From: a virus
Direction: 5' to 3' (one strand)
DNA: 41,526 bases
IMG/VR virus record: IMGVR_UViG_3300045003_000061
Coordinates: 1 to 41,526 of that record
Shown piece by piece: positions 1 to 7,322 of this stretch. Made by a program: the position numbers and the translations under genes. The notes under the pieces are model-generated. The model was not told the origin of the DNA and did no database searches. It saw only the letters and a list, made by a program, of their open reading frames with translations. Numbering within the stretch: position 1 is the first letter of the stretch; each line of letters opens with the position of its first letter.

Positions 1-122
1 ACGCCTCCGGCTTTCTCGGCGTGTTCGCCGGCGCGATCGGGCCGCTCGGCGTCGTCGAAACCGCGACGTTCAGCGTCGGCGGATCGGGCTATTATACGTC
101 GCTCGTCGGCGTCAGGGGCTAG
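1..122 (+). CDS. 3' end of the tail-fibre-like gene (duplicate of 41400-41521)
   Basis: This fragment reads in the same frame as the C-terminus of the 412-residue protein encoded at 40283-41521 and ends with the same TAG at 120-122. It is the same gene seen a second time because the circular sequence was opened inside it. It should not be counted as a separate gene or as a pseudogene. Confidence 0.9.
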   Translation, partial: ASGFLGVFAGAIGPLGVVETATFSVGGSGYYTSLVGVRG

Positions 123-127
123 GCCCT
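1..127. repeat. Terminal direct repeat, left copy
   Basis: Identical base for base to 41400-41526. It contains the last 40 codons and the TAG stop of the tail protein gene that is complete at 40283-41521. An exact 127-base overlap is what assemblers with k=127 leave on a circular contig, so it most likely shows that the molecule is circular or circularly permuted and complete. It is probably not a true physical terminal repeat. Confidence 0.9.
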
Positions 128-177
128 AGCGGGCATCATCGCCGCAGGAGCCCGGAATCGGGCCAAGGAGAGGCAAA

Positions 178-217
178 AGGGCCGGGCGGGTACTTCGATA
201 TCCCCCGGCCCTCTTTT
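178..217. terminator. Bidirectional intrinsic terminator
   Basis: A perfect 9-bp stem, AGGGCCGGG (178-186) and CCCGGCCCT (204-212), is followed by CTTTT on the plus strand and by CTTTTGCC on the minus strand (AAAA at 175-178). It lies between the end of the rightward late genes (stop at 120-122) and the end of the leftward operon (stop at 254), so it can stop transcription from both sides. Confidence 0.8.
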
Positions 218-253
218 CGCGCTGTACGGGCTTTTAATCGAGCCGTCTGGAAA

Positions 254-457
254 TCAGGCGTCGATCGCCTCGAAATCCCAACGCGGATAGCCGACGGCCC
301 GGCTCTCGGCAGTCGTCAGCTTGAAGGTCTGTCCATCCTTGAGCCGGTAGTAGATCCCGCGCGGGCCGTTGCGGTCGCCGCCGATCACGCTTCCATAAAC
401 GACGGGCGATCTCTTGTTCGCCTCGAGGAACCGATGCGCCTTGTGCGTCATGCTCAT
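254..457 (-). CDS. Hypothetical protein, 67 aa
   Basis: Last gene of the leftward operon 1716-254. Its ATG overlaps the TGA of the upstream gene (ATGA at 454-457), and a GGGGGAG Shine-Dalgarno lies just upstream inside the preceding gene; a second ATG two codons in is also possible. The protein (MSMTHKAHRF... ending FEAIDA) is mixed and soluble with no membrane segment. The phrase GPRGIYYRLKDGQTF resembles small DNA- or host-interacting phage proteins only superficially. Family not recognised. Confidence 0.65.
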   Translation of the reverse strand: MSMTHKAHRFLEANKRSPVVYGSVIGGDRNGPRGIYYRLKDGQTFKLTTAESRAVGYPRWDFEAIDA

Positions 458-1050
458 GCGACCAACTCCCCCTGCGCCTGTCCGCTTTCCTGCTCGACCG
501 CGGCCATGTGCCGGCGCACCAATTCGCGATAGATCTTCGCGCCCTCGCTCGAGCGGAGCGCCGACGTGTCGGCGCGGGCATCGACGGCCGAGCGAAGCGC
601 GCGGAGATATTCGATCGCCGGCCCTTCCGGCGGCTGCCACTGAAACAGCTTGTTCCAGTAGAGCCGCCGGAGCTGCTCGATCGCGCCGATCCGCCTGTCG
701 GCGTCGGCCTGGGTGAGCCGGCCCTTGGCGACGAGATCGGGAAGCCGCTTGCAGCGATGCTCGAGCTCGCCGTTGATCCACTTGACCTTGGCGGACCATG
801 TTACACGGGGGTTCGGCCGCTCGTAGGAGCCGCGGAGCTCGCCCGGCGCCAGGGGCGCAAAGGCAAACAGGAGATCGGCGCGAATGTCGCCGATCAGGCC
901 GACGAGATAATCGGCCTCCTCTTGCGCGATCCGGCCCTTCCTCGCCTGATCGGGATAATGCGCCTCCCGATCGGCGAGATCGCGGTCGATCTCGGCGACG
1001 AGCGCGGCCGCGTCGGCGATCCCCCACCCTTCACCGTCGAGCTTTGTCAT
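454..1050 (-). CDS. Hypothetical protein, 198 aa
   Basis: Largest gene of the leftward operon, coupled on both sides by ATGA overlaps (1047-1050 and 454-457). Soluble, helix-rich and charged, with several Trp residues in the middle (VTWSAKVKWINGELEH). A copy of the phage palindrome (798-806) lies inside the gene and encodes part of the RVTW stretch. No catalytic motif is visible and the family is not recognised. Overlaps and RBS spacing make it a confident gene; function unknown. Confidence 0.7.
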   Translation of the reverse strand: MTKLDGEGWGIADAAALVAEIDRDLADREAHYPDQARKGRIAQEEADYLVGLIGDIRADLLFAFAPLAPGELRGSYERPNPRVTWSAKVKWINGELEHRCKRLPDLVAKGRLTQADADRRIGAIEQLRRLYWNKLFQWQPPEGPAIEYLRALRSAVDARADTSALRSSEGAKIYRELVRRHMAAVEQESGQAQGELVA

Positions 1051-1205
1051 AGCCTGATTCCGTTCTGCTTGATGATCTTGCGGAGCCGCGCGTTCTCGAG
1101 CGCGAGCTCGCGCACTTGCTGTTCGGCGCGCTGGCGTTCGACGCGGTCGCGCGCCGCCCGTCGAGTGACCGAATCCTCGCCGGCCTCGATCGGGCCGAGC
1201 TTCAT
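1047..1205 (-). CDS. Small coiled-coil protein, 52 aa
   Basis: A short gene joined to its neighbours by ATGA overlaps at both ends (1202-1205 upstream, 1047-1050 downstream). The protein begins MKLGPIEAGED and is then almost entirely a charged helix with heptad-like leucines (QQVRELALENARLRKII), so it probably oligomerises or binds a partner. It resembles small phage coiled-coil proteins of unknown role. The double overlap is the main support. Confidence 0.6.
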   Translation of the reverse strand: MKLGPIEAGEDSVTRRAARDRVERQRAEQQVRELALENARLRKIIKQNGIRL

Positions 1206-1504
1206 CGCGCGTTCCTCTCGTCGACCGTGTTACACGCCGCCTGCTCGCGCTTGATCCGGCGCATCGTCGCGAGCGCCAGCGCGGCGAGCCGGGCGGCGCG
1301 CAGATAGGCGACCTCCAAATTCTGTCGGCAGCCGGGACGGATCACGTCGACATCTTGCGCGCGCCGAACGAGCTCCTCGTGGAAATAAGCGAGCGGAAGC
1401 TCGGCGTCGGAATCGGCGGTGTGCCCGTATTTCTCCGATTGTTCGAGGAAGGCGGCGAGGACGCTCGAGAGATCGAGCTCCCCGAGCGCGGCGCGCGTGC
1501 TCAT
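1202..1504 (-). CDS. Hypothetical protein, 100 aa
   Basis: Starts at the ATG overlapping the TGA of the upstream membrane-protein gene (1501-1504) and ends in an ATGA overlap with the coiled-coil gene. Acidic, helical N-terminus (LDLSSVLAAFLEQSEKYGH) and an Ala/Leu/Arg-rich helical C-terminus. A palindrome copy (1227-1235) lies near the 3' end and encodes Cys-Asn-Thr in the QAACNTVDERNAR tail. Family not recognised. Confidence 0.65.
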   Translation of the reverse strand: MSTRAALGELDLSSVLAAFLEQSEKYGHTADSDAELPLAYFHEELVRRAQDVDVIRPGCRQNLEVAYLRAARLAALALATMRRIKREQAACNTVDERNAR

Positions 1505-1716
1505 GGGTTCACCCCGAGCGCGATCAGGACCGCATTGCCCCATGCGATCGCCGCCGCGGCGAGCGCGACCAGGGCGCCGCCGCCGCAGCCGAGATAGCAG
1601 ATGAACGCGAAGCGCTCGGCCGCGAGATCGATCGTGTGCAGTTCGTCGTTGGTGATCTTGCCGAAGCGCCGCGGCGGTGTGTGCCACTGGCTCGGCACGC
1701 GCGATTGCTCGCTCAT
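1501..1716 (-). CDS. Small membrane protein, 71 aa
   Basis: First gene of the leftward operon. The ATG at 1716 is chosen because a GGGGGGGGAG purine tract sits immediately upstream at a usable distance; an ATG five codons further up lies before that tract. The N-terminus is polar (SEQSRVPSQWHTPPRRFG) and the C-terminal half is hydrophobic, FAFICYLGCGGGALVALAAA continuing to the end, enough for one or two membrane helices. It could be an early inner-membrane protein (superinfection exclusion, for example), but that is a guess. Confidence 0.65.
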   Translation of the reverse strand: MSEQSRVPSQWHTPPRRFGKITNDELHTIDLAAERFAFICYLGCGGGALVALAAAAIAWGNAVLIALGVNP

Positions 1717-1820
1717 GCTCCCCCCCCCCATTTATCCACAGTCGCCCGTCGGCGACCGCCGCTTCTTGAAAGTTATCCACACGGCTTGTCAACCCCGTTA
1801 GCCACGCGCATACAAAGTGC
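1717..1820. promoter_or_regulatory. Divergent control region with two DnaA boxes
   Basis: This 104-base gap separates the leftward operon from the rightward repressor/replication genes. It holds two perfect direct DnaA boxes, TTATCCACA at 1732-1740 and 1773-1781. A rightward promoter fits TTGTCA (1786-1791), 17 bp, CATACA (1809-1814), placing the transcript start at about 1821, the A of the downstream ATG. On the minus strand a perfect TTGACA (1787-1792) overlaps the same site, though its -10 is weak. The gap may be both operator region and replication origin. Confidence 0.65.
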
Positions 1821-2093
1821 ATGGTTCCGGGGACGGTGGGACAGCAAAAGCTCAAGGCGTTTCGGCGCGCGCGCGGCCTCACGATGGAGGAAGCGGGCGC
1901 GCTGATCATCGTCGAGGGCAAGCCCGTCGACCGCGCGACCTGGCACGGTTGGGAAAGCAAGGGGAAGATCCCCAAGCCGGCGTGGATGCTCGAGCTCGAG
2001 CGGATCGTCGGCACGGAGCCCAACGATTTCTATCCGCGGCCCGACGGGGCGGCGGATCTGGCGGCGCCGGCGCAACAGGCGTTAGCGCTCTAA
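1821..2093 (+). CDS. XRE/Cro-type helix-turn-helix regulator, 90 aa
   Basis: Residues about 8-70 fit a Cro/C1-type HTH: QKLKAFRRARGLTMEEAGAL (first helices), then DRATWHGWESKGKIPKPAWM (recognition helix, linker), then LELERIVGTEPNDFY, a common end of such domains. An insert (IIVEGKPV) lengthens the turn. There is no cleavage/dimerisation domain like lambda CI, so it is Cro-like in size. No Shine-Dalgarno precedes the ATG and the predicted transcript start coincides with it, so it is probably translated leaderless. It likely controls the divergent promoters at 1717-1820. Confidence 0.75.
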   Translation: MVPGTVGQQKLKAFRRARGLTMEEAGALIIVEGKPVDRATWHGWESKGKIPKPAWMLELERIVGTEPNDFYPRPDGAADLAAPAQQALAL

Positions 2094-2106
2094 TGGGGGG
2101 GATAGA

Positions 2107-2541
2107 ATGGCGAATGAGGCGCTCGACGCGCTAGGCGACCGGATCGCGACGGGCATCCATGCCGTTGCGGCCGCAACACTCTGCAGCAAGACGGCGAGCC
2201 GGGCCGAGCTGGATCTCGCCGGCGAGATCCTGAAAGCCGATCCGAAACGATCCATGCCGCGCGAGCTGGCGGGATCGGTCGATACCTTCAACCGCCACAT
2301 GGACACGGCGATCGAGAGCTGCAACCGATCCGCCGGCGAGCCGACGCGCGCCGCACGCCGCGCGCGGCTCGCATCCGATCTCGAGGCTGGCGGGCTTGTG
2401 CTGATCGACAGCTCGACACTGGCCGAGCTCCTCTCGCGCAAGCTCGCCGGTCCCGATCCGCTCGACGACGAGGATGCGGACGACATGCCGTGGATCGGCG
2501 ACGTCGGGCGCGATCCGCTGTCCGCCGCCGCGCATGACTAG
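2107..2541 (+). CDS. Hypothetical protein, 144 aa
   Basis: Begins at an ATG with a G-rich Shine-Dalgarno (GGGGGGATAGA) 13 bases after the regulator gene. Soluble, helical N-terminal two thirds and an acidic C-terminus (DPLDDEDADDMPWIGDVGRD). No motif recognised. Its position between the regulator and the primase suggests an early or replication role, by context only. Confidence 0.65.
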   Translation: MANEALDALGDRIATGIHAVAAATLCSKTASRAELDLAGEILKADPKRSMPRELAGSVDTFNRHMDTAIESCNRSAGEPTRAARRARLASDLEAGGLVLIDSSTLAELLSRKLAGPDPLDDEDADDMPWIGDVGRDPLSAAAHD

Positions 2542-2543
2542 CC

Positions 2544-2789
2544 GTGTTACACGGCCTCAAAGCGCGCCTCGGCCTCAAGCGGGGCGAGCGGCTCGAGCAA
2601 CCGCCGGGCACCGCGCCGAGCCTCATGCTGCAGCGCGACGGCGATCAATGGTTCGTCGTCATGTTACACGGCGGCCGACAGATCCACCGCTACACGCCGA
2701 AACAGGCGCGGCGCATGGCTAACCGCTTCATCGAAATGGCGTGGCTGGCGAGCAATCCCGGCTCCTGCCCGACGGGGACGCTCGAGTGA
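2544..2789 (+). CDS. Hypothetical protein, 81 aa, start codon inside a palindrome
   Basis: The best start is GTG at 2544, two bases after the previous stop, lying within a perfect GCCGTGTTACACGGC palindrome. A second palindrome (2661-2669) lies inside the gene in the same frame, so the protein carries LHG twice (residues 2-4, and in FVVMLHGGRQ). The middle (GDQWFVVMLHGGRQIHRYTP) looks like a short beta-rich fold. The Shine-Dalgarno is weak, so translation may be coupled to the upstream gene or start later, at 2626. Family not recognised. Confidence 0.5.
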   Translation: MLHGLKARLGLKRGERLEQPPGTAPSLMLQRDGDQWFVVMLHGGRQIHRYTPKQARRMANRFIEMAWLASNPGSCPTGTLE

Positions 2790-3883
2790 GCCGGTGCGGG
2801 ACACAATTCACGCGCCCGGCGATCGATATCGACGATCTGAAAGAGCTCGCCAACGGACAGGTGCGCTCGATCGTCGCGCATCTGCTGCCCAACGGCCGCG
2901 AGAACTGCGGCTATTGGGAAGTGGGATCGATCGAAGGCGAGAAAGGGCAGTCGCTCAAGATCAATTTGACCGGCGCGCTCAAGGGCATGTGGACCGATTT
3001 CTCCGCGCCCAGGGGCACGAAGGAACGCGCCGGCAATATCCTGCAACTGATCGCCGCGGTGCGGTTCGGCCATGATCTCGGCCAAGCGTGCGCCTGGGCG
3101 CGGTCGTGGCTCGGGCTCGACCATCTCGACCCGAACCGGCTCGCGACCGAGAAAGCCAAGGCGCGCCGCCAGGCCAAGCGCAACCTCGAGGAAGCGGCGG
3201 CCAAAGCCGAGAAGAACCGCCGGCGCGCGCTGCAGCTCTATCTGTCGGCCTCCCCGCTGCCCGGAACGCTCGCCGAAGATTATCTGTGCTCGAGGGGAAT
3301 CGACCTCCGCGCCGCCGGCCTGCGCGCGCCGGGATCCCTGAAATTCAAGGCCGACGTCTATTGCGCCGAGACGCAAGGGCATCTGCCGGCGATGGTCGCG
3401 GCCGTGGTCAACCTCGAGGGCCGGCACATCGCGACGCACCGGACCTATCTCGCGCCCGACGGCAAGGGCAAGGCGACCTTGCTCGAGGCGAAGAAGGCGC
3501 TCGGCAAGTTCCAGGGCGGGTTCATTCCCTTGTGGAAGGGCGATCATGATTGCCCGCTCGCCGAGCTCCCGCCGGGAACGCCGATCTATGTCAGCGAGGG
3601 GATCGAGGACGGGCTGAGCGTGGCGCTGGCCCGCCCTTCCCTGCGCGTGATCGCGGCGATCAGCCTGTCCAATCTCGGCTCGCTCGAGCTGCCGGCCAAC
3701 TGCCCGGTCCATATCCTCGGCCAGCGCGACGAAAAGATGCGCGCGATCGAGGCGTTCGCCGCGGCGGTGCAGAAGCTGCAGGAAAAAGGGCACGCGGTTT
3801 TCCTGATTTATCCGCCTCGAGGCGTGAAGGACTATAACGAATTGCTGCAGCGGGACGCCGCGCAGGGTGCGGGGGGAGAGTAA
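2786..3883 (+). CDS. TOPRIM-domain primase-like protein, 365 aa
   Basis: GTG at 2786 overlaps the previous TGA (GTGA) and is preferred to earlier in-frame codons inside the neighbour. The N-terminal ~110 residues resemble the DNA-binding part of phage primases (GYWEVGSIEGEKGQSLKINL, GMWTDFSAPRG) but lack an obvious zinc-finger cysteine set. A charged Ala/Lys helical linker follows. The C-terminal TOPRIM region carries IYVSEGIEDGLSVALA, with conserved Glu271; the usual DxD is replaced by GQRDEK. It should prime phage DNA synthesis with the adjacent ATPase. Related to phage Toprim_3/DUF7146-type proteins. Confidence 0.75.
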   Translation: MSRCGTQFTRPAIDIDDLKELANGQVRSIVAHLLPNGRENCGYWEVGSIEGEKGQSLKINLTGALKGMWTDFSAPRGTKERAGNILQLIAAVRFGHDLGQACAWARSWLGLDHLDPNRLATEKAKARRQAKRNLEEAAAKAEKNRRRALQLYLSASPLPGTLAEDYLCSRGIDLRAAGLRAPGSLKFKADVYCAETQGHLPAMVAAVVNLEGRHIATHRTYLAPDGKGKATLLEAKKALGKFQGGFIPLWKGDHDCPLAELPPGTPIYVSEGIEDGLSVALARPSLRVIAAISLSNLGSLELPANCPVHILGQRDEKMRAIEAFAAAVQKLQEKGHAVFLIYPPRGVKDYNELLQRDAAQGAGGE

Positions 3884-5674
3884 ATGGCAGACCGGAAGAA
3901 GCGGGGCGGCCTCGAGCTGATCTCCGGAGCGCTCGACGAAGCCACGCCGGCGCCGCGCATCGCGCGCCCCGTCGGCGGAACGATCGAGGAGCCCGAGCTC
4001 CCCGGCCTGCTGCCGCCCGGCTGTCCCGTGGTCCCCTTGGGCAAGCTCAATCAGGTCTGTTACTATCTCGACGAACAGCGCCAGCTCATTGGCCTCGATC
4101 CGCAAAAGCACGCCAAGCAGCACATTCGATCTTTGTTCGGCCGCAAGTCGCATTTGTGCGACGAATATTGGCCGCGCGTCGACAACCAGGGCAATCCGAA
4201 AGGGCACGGCCAATGGCACCCGGAGATCGCGGCCGACGTGCTGCAGCGGGCGTGCGCCTGGGCGGGGATCTTCGATCCGCAGGGCCGCGTGTTCGGCCGC
4301 GGCGCGCATCGCGGGACCGACGGCGAGCTGATCCTCCATTGCGGCGATGCGGTGTACGTCGCCGGCGAGCGCGGCGGCTATCGCGAGCCCGGCCTGATCG
4401 ACGGCAACGTGTACCCGACGGCCGCCGCGATCCCGCGCCCGCATGAGAACGGGCAATCGACGGCCGCCGGCGAGCAGCTCCTCGGGCTCTACAAGAGCTG
4501 GTATTGGGCGCGGCCGATCGTCGACCCGATGCTCCTTCTGGGATGGACCGGATGCGCGATGATCGCGGGCGCGCTGCAATGGCGGCCGCATGTGTGGGTC
4601 ACGGGATCCTCGGCAACCGGCAAGTCGACGCTGCAGAAGGCGCTCGAATATCTGTTCGACGGCGGCGCGCTGCACACGGCCGACGCAACGGAGGCGTCGC
4701 TTCGCCAGCTCCTCAAGCAGCAAACCCTGCCCGTGTTCTTCGACGAGCTCGAGGCGAGCGAGGACAACCGCAAGGGCAAGGGCGTGATCGCCCTCGCGCG
4801 CCTCGCCTCCTCGGGCGGCGAGATCTTCCGCGGCGGACAGGATCACGAAGGCCACGCCTTCAAGGCCAAGACGTGCTTCCTGTTTTCGTCGATCCTGATC
4901 CCGCCGGCGCTGCAGCAGGACCGCAACCGTCTCGCGATCCTCGAGCTCGAAAAGATCCCGAAGGGCGCGGATCCCGTCGAGCTCGATCCCGCCGAGCTGC
5001 GCGAGCTCGGCCGCCAGCTCCGGCGCCGGCTGATCGATCAATGGCCGCGCCTCGAGGGGATGCTCGCCGCCTATCGATCGGCGCTCGCCGACGTCGGACA
5101 CGGCGGCCGATCGCAGGATCAGTTCGGGGCGTTGCTCGCGGTCGCCGATCTCATGCTGTACGACACGGCCGACGACGAGCTGATCGAGGAAGCGGCGGGT
5201 TGGGTGGCGGCCGAGACGCTCGCGGAAAAGTCGATGGAGCTCGCCGACGAGGAGGAAGCGCTCGCCTATCTCTCGTCGACGACGCTCAAGGGGCGCGGCG
5301 GCGACGAGCTCGAGCCCGTCGCCCGGCATATCCGCGATGCGCTGGCCCCGGACGGCGACCGGGCGCGCGACCGGCTCGAGAATTTCGGGCTGAGGATCAT
5401 CGAGCTGACCGAAAGCGAGGACGGCAAGGCGAGCGTCGGCAAGCCGACGGGAACCAAGCCGGCGAAGGAGCTCTATCTCGCGATCGCCAACAGCCACACG
5501 CAGCTCGAGACGATTTTCGAGCGCACCCGTTGGGGCGAAGGCACATGGGCGCAGGCGTTCGGCCGAGTCGACGGCGCGAAGAAACGGGTCAAGGTCCGGT
5601 TCGCCGGCGACAAAGGCCGTTGGTCGACGCTGGTCCCGCTTTCGTCGATCGTCGAGCTGGAAGTTGGGGATTAA
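3884..5674 (+). CDS. Replication ATPase/helicase-like protein, 596 aa
   Basis: Follows the primase gene directly (stop at 3881-3883, ATG at 3884) with a GGGGGGAG Shine-Dalgarno. Walker A is GSSATGKST at residues 241-249 (Lys247) and Walker B is LPVFFDELE around 282-290, with Asp287 and Glu288. The arrangement fits the primase-associated helicases (DUF927/D5-like) of temperate phages. The N-terminal ~230 residues may be a DNA-binding or primase-associated module. With the TOPRIM protein it probably opens the origin and recruits host polymerase, since the phage encodes none. It is the last rightward early gene. Confidence 0.75.
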   Translation: MADRKKRGGLELISGALDEATPAPRIARPVGGTIEEPELPGLLPPGCPVVPLGKLNQVCYYLDEQRQLIGLDPQKHAKQHIRSLFGRKSHLCDEYWPRVDNQGNPKGHGQWHPEIAADVLQRACAWAGIFDPQGRVFGRGAHRGTDGELILHCGDAVYVAGERGGYREPGLIDGNVYPTAAAIPRPHENGQSTAAGEQLLGLYKSWYWARPIVDPMLLLGWTGCAMIAGALQWRPHVWVTGSSATGKSTLQKALEYLFDGGALHTADATEASLRQLLKQQTLPVFFDELEASEDNRKGKGVIALARLASSGGEIFRGGQDHEGHAFKAKTCFLFSSILIPPALQQDRNRLAILELEKIPKGADPVELDPAELRELGRQLRRRLIDQWPRLEGMLAAYRSALADVGHGGRSQDQFGALLAVADLMLYDTADDELIEEAAGWVAAETLAEKSMELADEEEALAYLSSTTLKGRGGDELEPVARHIRDALAPDGDRARDRLENFGLRIIELTESEDGKASVGKPTGTKPAKELYLAIANSHTQLETIFERTRWGEGTWAQAFGRVDGAKKRVKVRFAGDKGRWSTLVPLSSIVELEVGD

Positions 5675-5787
5675 GGTTTTCTGTCCAACAGATTAAATCT
5701 TGATCAGGGGCAAGGATCGTGTATCGCCGAAGGGCTCGGTCCCCCGATCAGGGGCAGCTTTCCCCGGTGCCGCGGCGGAAAGATAGA

Positions 5788-5817
5788 GGGCGAGGAAACC
5801 CGTCGGTTTCCTCGCCC
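5788..5817. terminator. Strong hairpin at the end of the rightward early operon
   Basis: Perfect 13-bp stem, GGGCGAGGAAACC (5788-5800) and GGTTTCCTCGCCC (5805-5817), with a CGTC tetraloop. No T-run follows on the plus strand; on the minus strand it is followed by TCTATCTTTCC. It probably blocks or stabilises the 3' end of the primase/helicase transcript. Confidence 0.55.
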
Positions 5818-5957
5818 CGCCGTAATGGCTCCCACCCCCCGAAACGATGCACCCTGGGGGGGGTGAAGAACATCGTTCCCAAGAAACGGGCGGGACTAGA
5901 TAGCGCCAAACTCGGTCGAATCCAAATCGTTCCGCTAGGGTATGCGCCGCGCCGCAC

Positions 5958-6007
5958 AAAAAAGAAGGCCGCCCGATCACCGGTTTCCCGGTTCTCTGGC
6001 GGCCTTC
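5958..6007 (-). terminator. Intrinsic terminator of the long leftward operon
   Basis: Stem GAAGGCCGCC (5964-5973) with GGCGGCCTTC (5998-6007), and an inner CCGG/CCGG pair. Read leftward, the stem is followed by a run of six T residues (5958-5963 complement), a classic intrinsic terminator just past the stop of the last leftward gene (6033). Confidence 0.85.
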
Positions 6008-6032
6008 CCGTCAGTAGTCGATCGAGCACCGA

Positions 6033-6539
6033 TCAAAGCGAACGATCAAGGCACGCTGACCGGCTCGATATACGCACGTTGCGTTCTGCCCGCAACCGCT
6101 CGACGAGCTCGAGATCCGCGTGACGCTGGATAAGATGCTCGAGCCGATCGAGCGGAATCCGCGTCGGATCCATGCGCGGGCCGCGCACCCGCGCCCGGTC
6201 GCGGCCGAGCGCCGCCAGCGTCAGGCGGTTGCGGCACTCGACGATCAGCGCGCCGAGCTCGGCGTCGCTCCACGGCGCCCTGATCCCGAACAGCCGGCGA
6301 TCGGGGCGCTCGCGCGTCGCCTCGAGGAGCGGAAGGACATGCTCGATCGCCGCCGGCGAGGCTTGCACCGGCGACCGGATGCGCCACATGGTGAGCTGGC
6401 GCGCCGTCGCGACGAAGCGATCGTACAGCGGGTTGCTGGCCTTGCAGCCGATCACGCGCGCCTGACGTTCGAGCTCCGCGCGCCAGCCCCAAGCTCCACC
6501 TTCCTGCCATGCCGGCGGGACGCGGTATTCGCGCGCCAT
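6033..6539 (-). CDS. Hypothetical protein, 168 aa
   Basis: Last gene of the long leftward operon. Its ATG (6537-6539) lies in a palindrome copy that also contains the TAA of the upstream recombinase gene, giving GTGTAACATG across the junction. The protein is Arg/Leu-rich and helical, with MAREYRVPPAW at the start and a middle part APWSDAELGALIVECRNRL. No catalytic motif is visible and the family is not recognised. A role alongside the recombinase is possible from position only. Confidence 0.6.
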   Translation of the reverse strand: MAREYRVPPAWQEGGAWGWRAELERQARVIGCKASNPLYDRFVATARQLTMWRIRSPVQASPAAIEHVLPLLEATRERPDRRLFGIRAPWSDAELGALIVECRNRLTLAALGRDRARVRGPRMDPTRIPLDRLEHLIQRHADLELVERLRAERNVRISSRSACLDRSL

Positions 6540-6540
6540 G

Positions 6541-7116
6541 TTACACGCCCTCCCCTGCCCGTTCGGCGGCCGCGCGCTCGCCCATGATGCGGCCGACGCT
6601 CGCCTTGCTGCAGCCGAGCGCCCTGGCCGCCTTGCCGTAGCTGCCATGCTCGGCGACGGCCGCGGCGACGGCCGCCGGATCGAGGCGGGATTGCTTGCCG
6701 CGATACTTGCCCTCGCCTTTCGCCCGAGCGATCCCTTCGAGCTGGCGCTCGCGCCTCAGATCGTTCTCGAATTCGGCGACGAGCCCCAGGATCCCGAGCA
6801 ACAGCTTGCCCGTCGGCGTGTCGGTGTTCGCGCCCGGCTGCTGCAGGCAGAGGAAGGACGCTTGTGCGTCGCCGACGCGCTGCAGGATCGCGTAGAGATC
6901 GGGAACCGATCGGGCGAGCCGGTCGAGCCGGGTGACGATCAGCTCGTCCCCTGCCCTCAGATCGTCGAGCGCGCGATCGAGCTCGACGCGCTTGAACGTC
7001 GATCGCGCGCTCTCCTTCTCGCGATAGATCTTCTCGCAGCCGGCGGCCGAGAGCGCCTCAAGCTGCAGCTCAAGCGATTGCCCGCCCGAGCTGACGCGTG
7101 CGTAGCCGATCTTCAT
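6541..7116 (-). CDS. Small serine recombinase (resolvase/invertase), 191 aa
   Basis: The N-terminus has the resolvase signature IGYARVSSGGQSLELQ with nucleophile Ser9. LIVTRLDRLARS (about 61-71) supplies the conserved Asp/Arg residues, and the E-helix region GKLLLGILGLVAEFENDLRR leads to a C-terminal HTH (YGKAARALGCSKASVGRIMGE, about 158-179). Length is typical of Tn3-type resolvases and Hin-type invertases and far too short for a phage serine integrase. It could resolve genome multimers, invert a segment or regulate. No paired crossover sites were recognised. It overlaps the upstream gene (ATGA at 7113-7116). Confidence 0.9.
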   Translation of the reverse strand: MKIGYARVSSGGQSLELQLEALSAAGCEKIYREKESARSTFKRVELDRALDDLRAGDELIVTRLDRLARSVPDLYAILQRVGDAQASFLCLQQPGANTDTPTGKLLLGILGLVAEFENDLRRERQLEGIARAKGEGKYRGKQSRLDPAAVAAAVAEHGSYGKAARALGCSKASVGRIMGERAAAERAGEGV

Positions 7117-7322
7117 CGCATGACCTTTCGGACGTAGCCGGTCGCATGATCGACGAGCGCCTCAAGCAGCGCGATCGTTGCGACGTTGCGCCCTTCGCCG
7201 TGGCAGGTGCGGCACTCGTCCCATTGGAAACCTCGGAACGATCCGCGCCTATCGTTGTGGCATTCCGGACACGCGAGCTCGGCGCGCGCGGCGTCGAGCA
7301 TGGGGATTGAAACGCGGTTCAT
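7113..7322 (-). CDS. Small zinc-ribbon-like protein, 69 aa
   Basis: Two CxxC pairs, CPEC at residues 18-21 and CRTC at 37-40 each followed by His or Gly, resemble a DnaJ-type or rubredoxin-like zinc ribbon (CPECHN... CRTCHGEG). It overlaps the genes on both sides by ATGA. Zinc-ribbon proteins of this size in phages often bind nucleic acid or host proteins; the actual target is unknown. Confidence 0.65.
   Translation of the reverse strand: MNRVSIPMLDAARAELACPECHNDRRGSFRGFQWDECRTCHGEGRNVATIALLEALVDHATGYVRKVMR

Larger units (their letters stand above)
5675..6032. other. Noncoding convergence zone with hairpins and a short direct repeat
   Basis: No credible gene in 358 bases between two converging operons. 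It holds an 11-bp direct repeat GATCAGGGGCA (5702-5712, 5746-5756), a strong 13-bp hairpin (5788-5817), an inverted repeat CACCCCCC (5833-5840) with GGGGGGTG (5858-5865), a competing AACGATG/CATCGTT pair across the same bases, one isolated GTTCCCA heptamer (5875-5881) and a leftward terminator (5958-6007). It is longer and more structured than termination alone requires. Confidence 0.6.

Noticed and set aside
1-127. Physical terminal repeat as in T7
   Set aside because: It lies inside a gene and equals a common assembler k-mer length, so circular overlap is the better explanation.
2690-5497. Long open frame (935 codons) on the minus strand
   Set aside because: It lies antisense to the primase and helicase genes, which have motifs, overlaps and ribosome sites; its composition is the Arg/Leu/Glu-rich pattern typical of GC-rich shadows.
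5719-6123. Plus-strand frame in the convergence zone
   Set aside because: It runs through two hairpins and a terminator and gives a Ser/Arg-rich low-information protein.
6541-7116. Phage integrase
   Set aside because: The serine recombinase is only 191 aa and has a resolvase-type C-terminus, too short for a large serine integrase.
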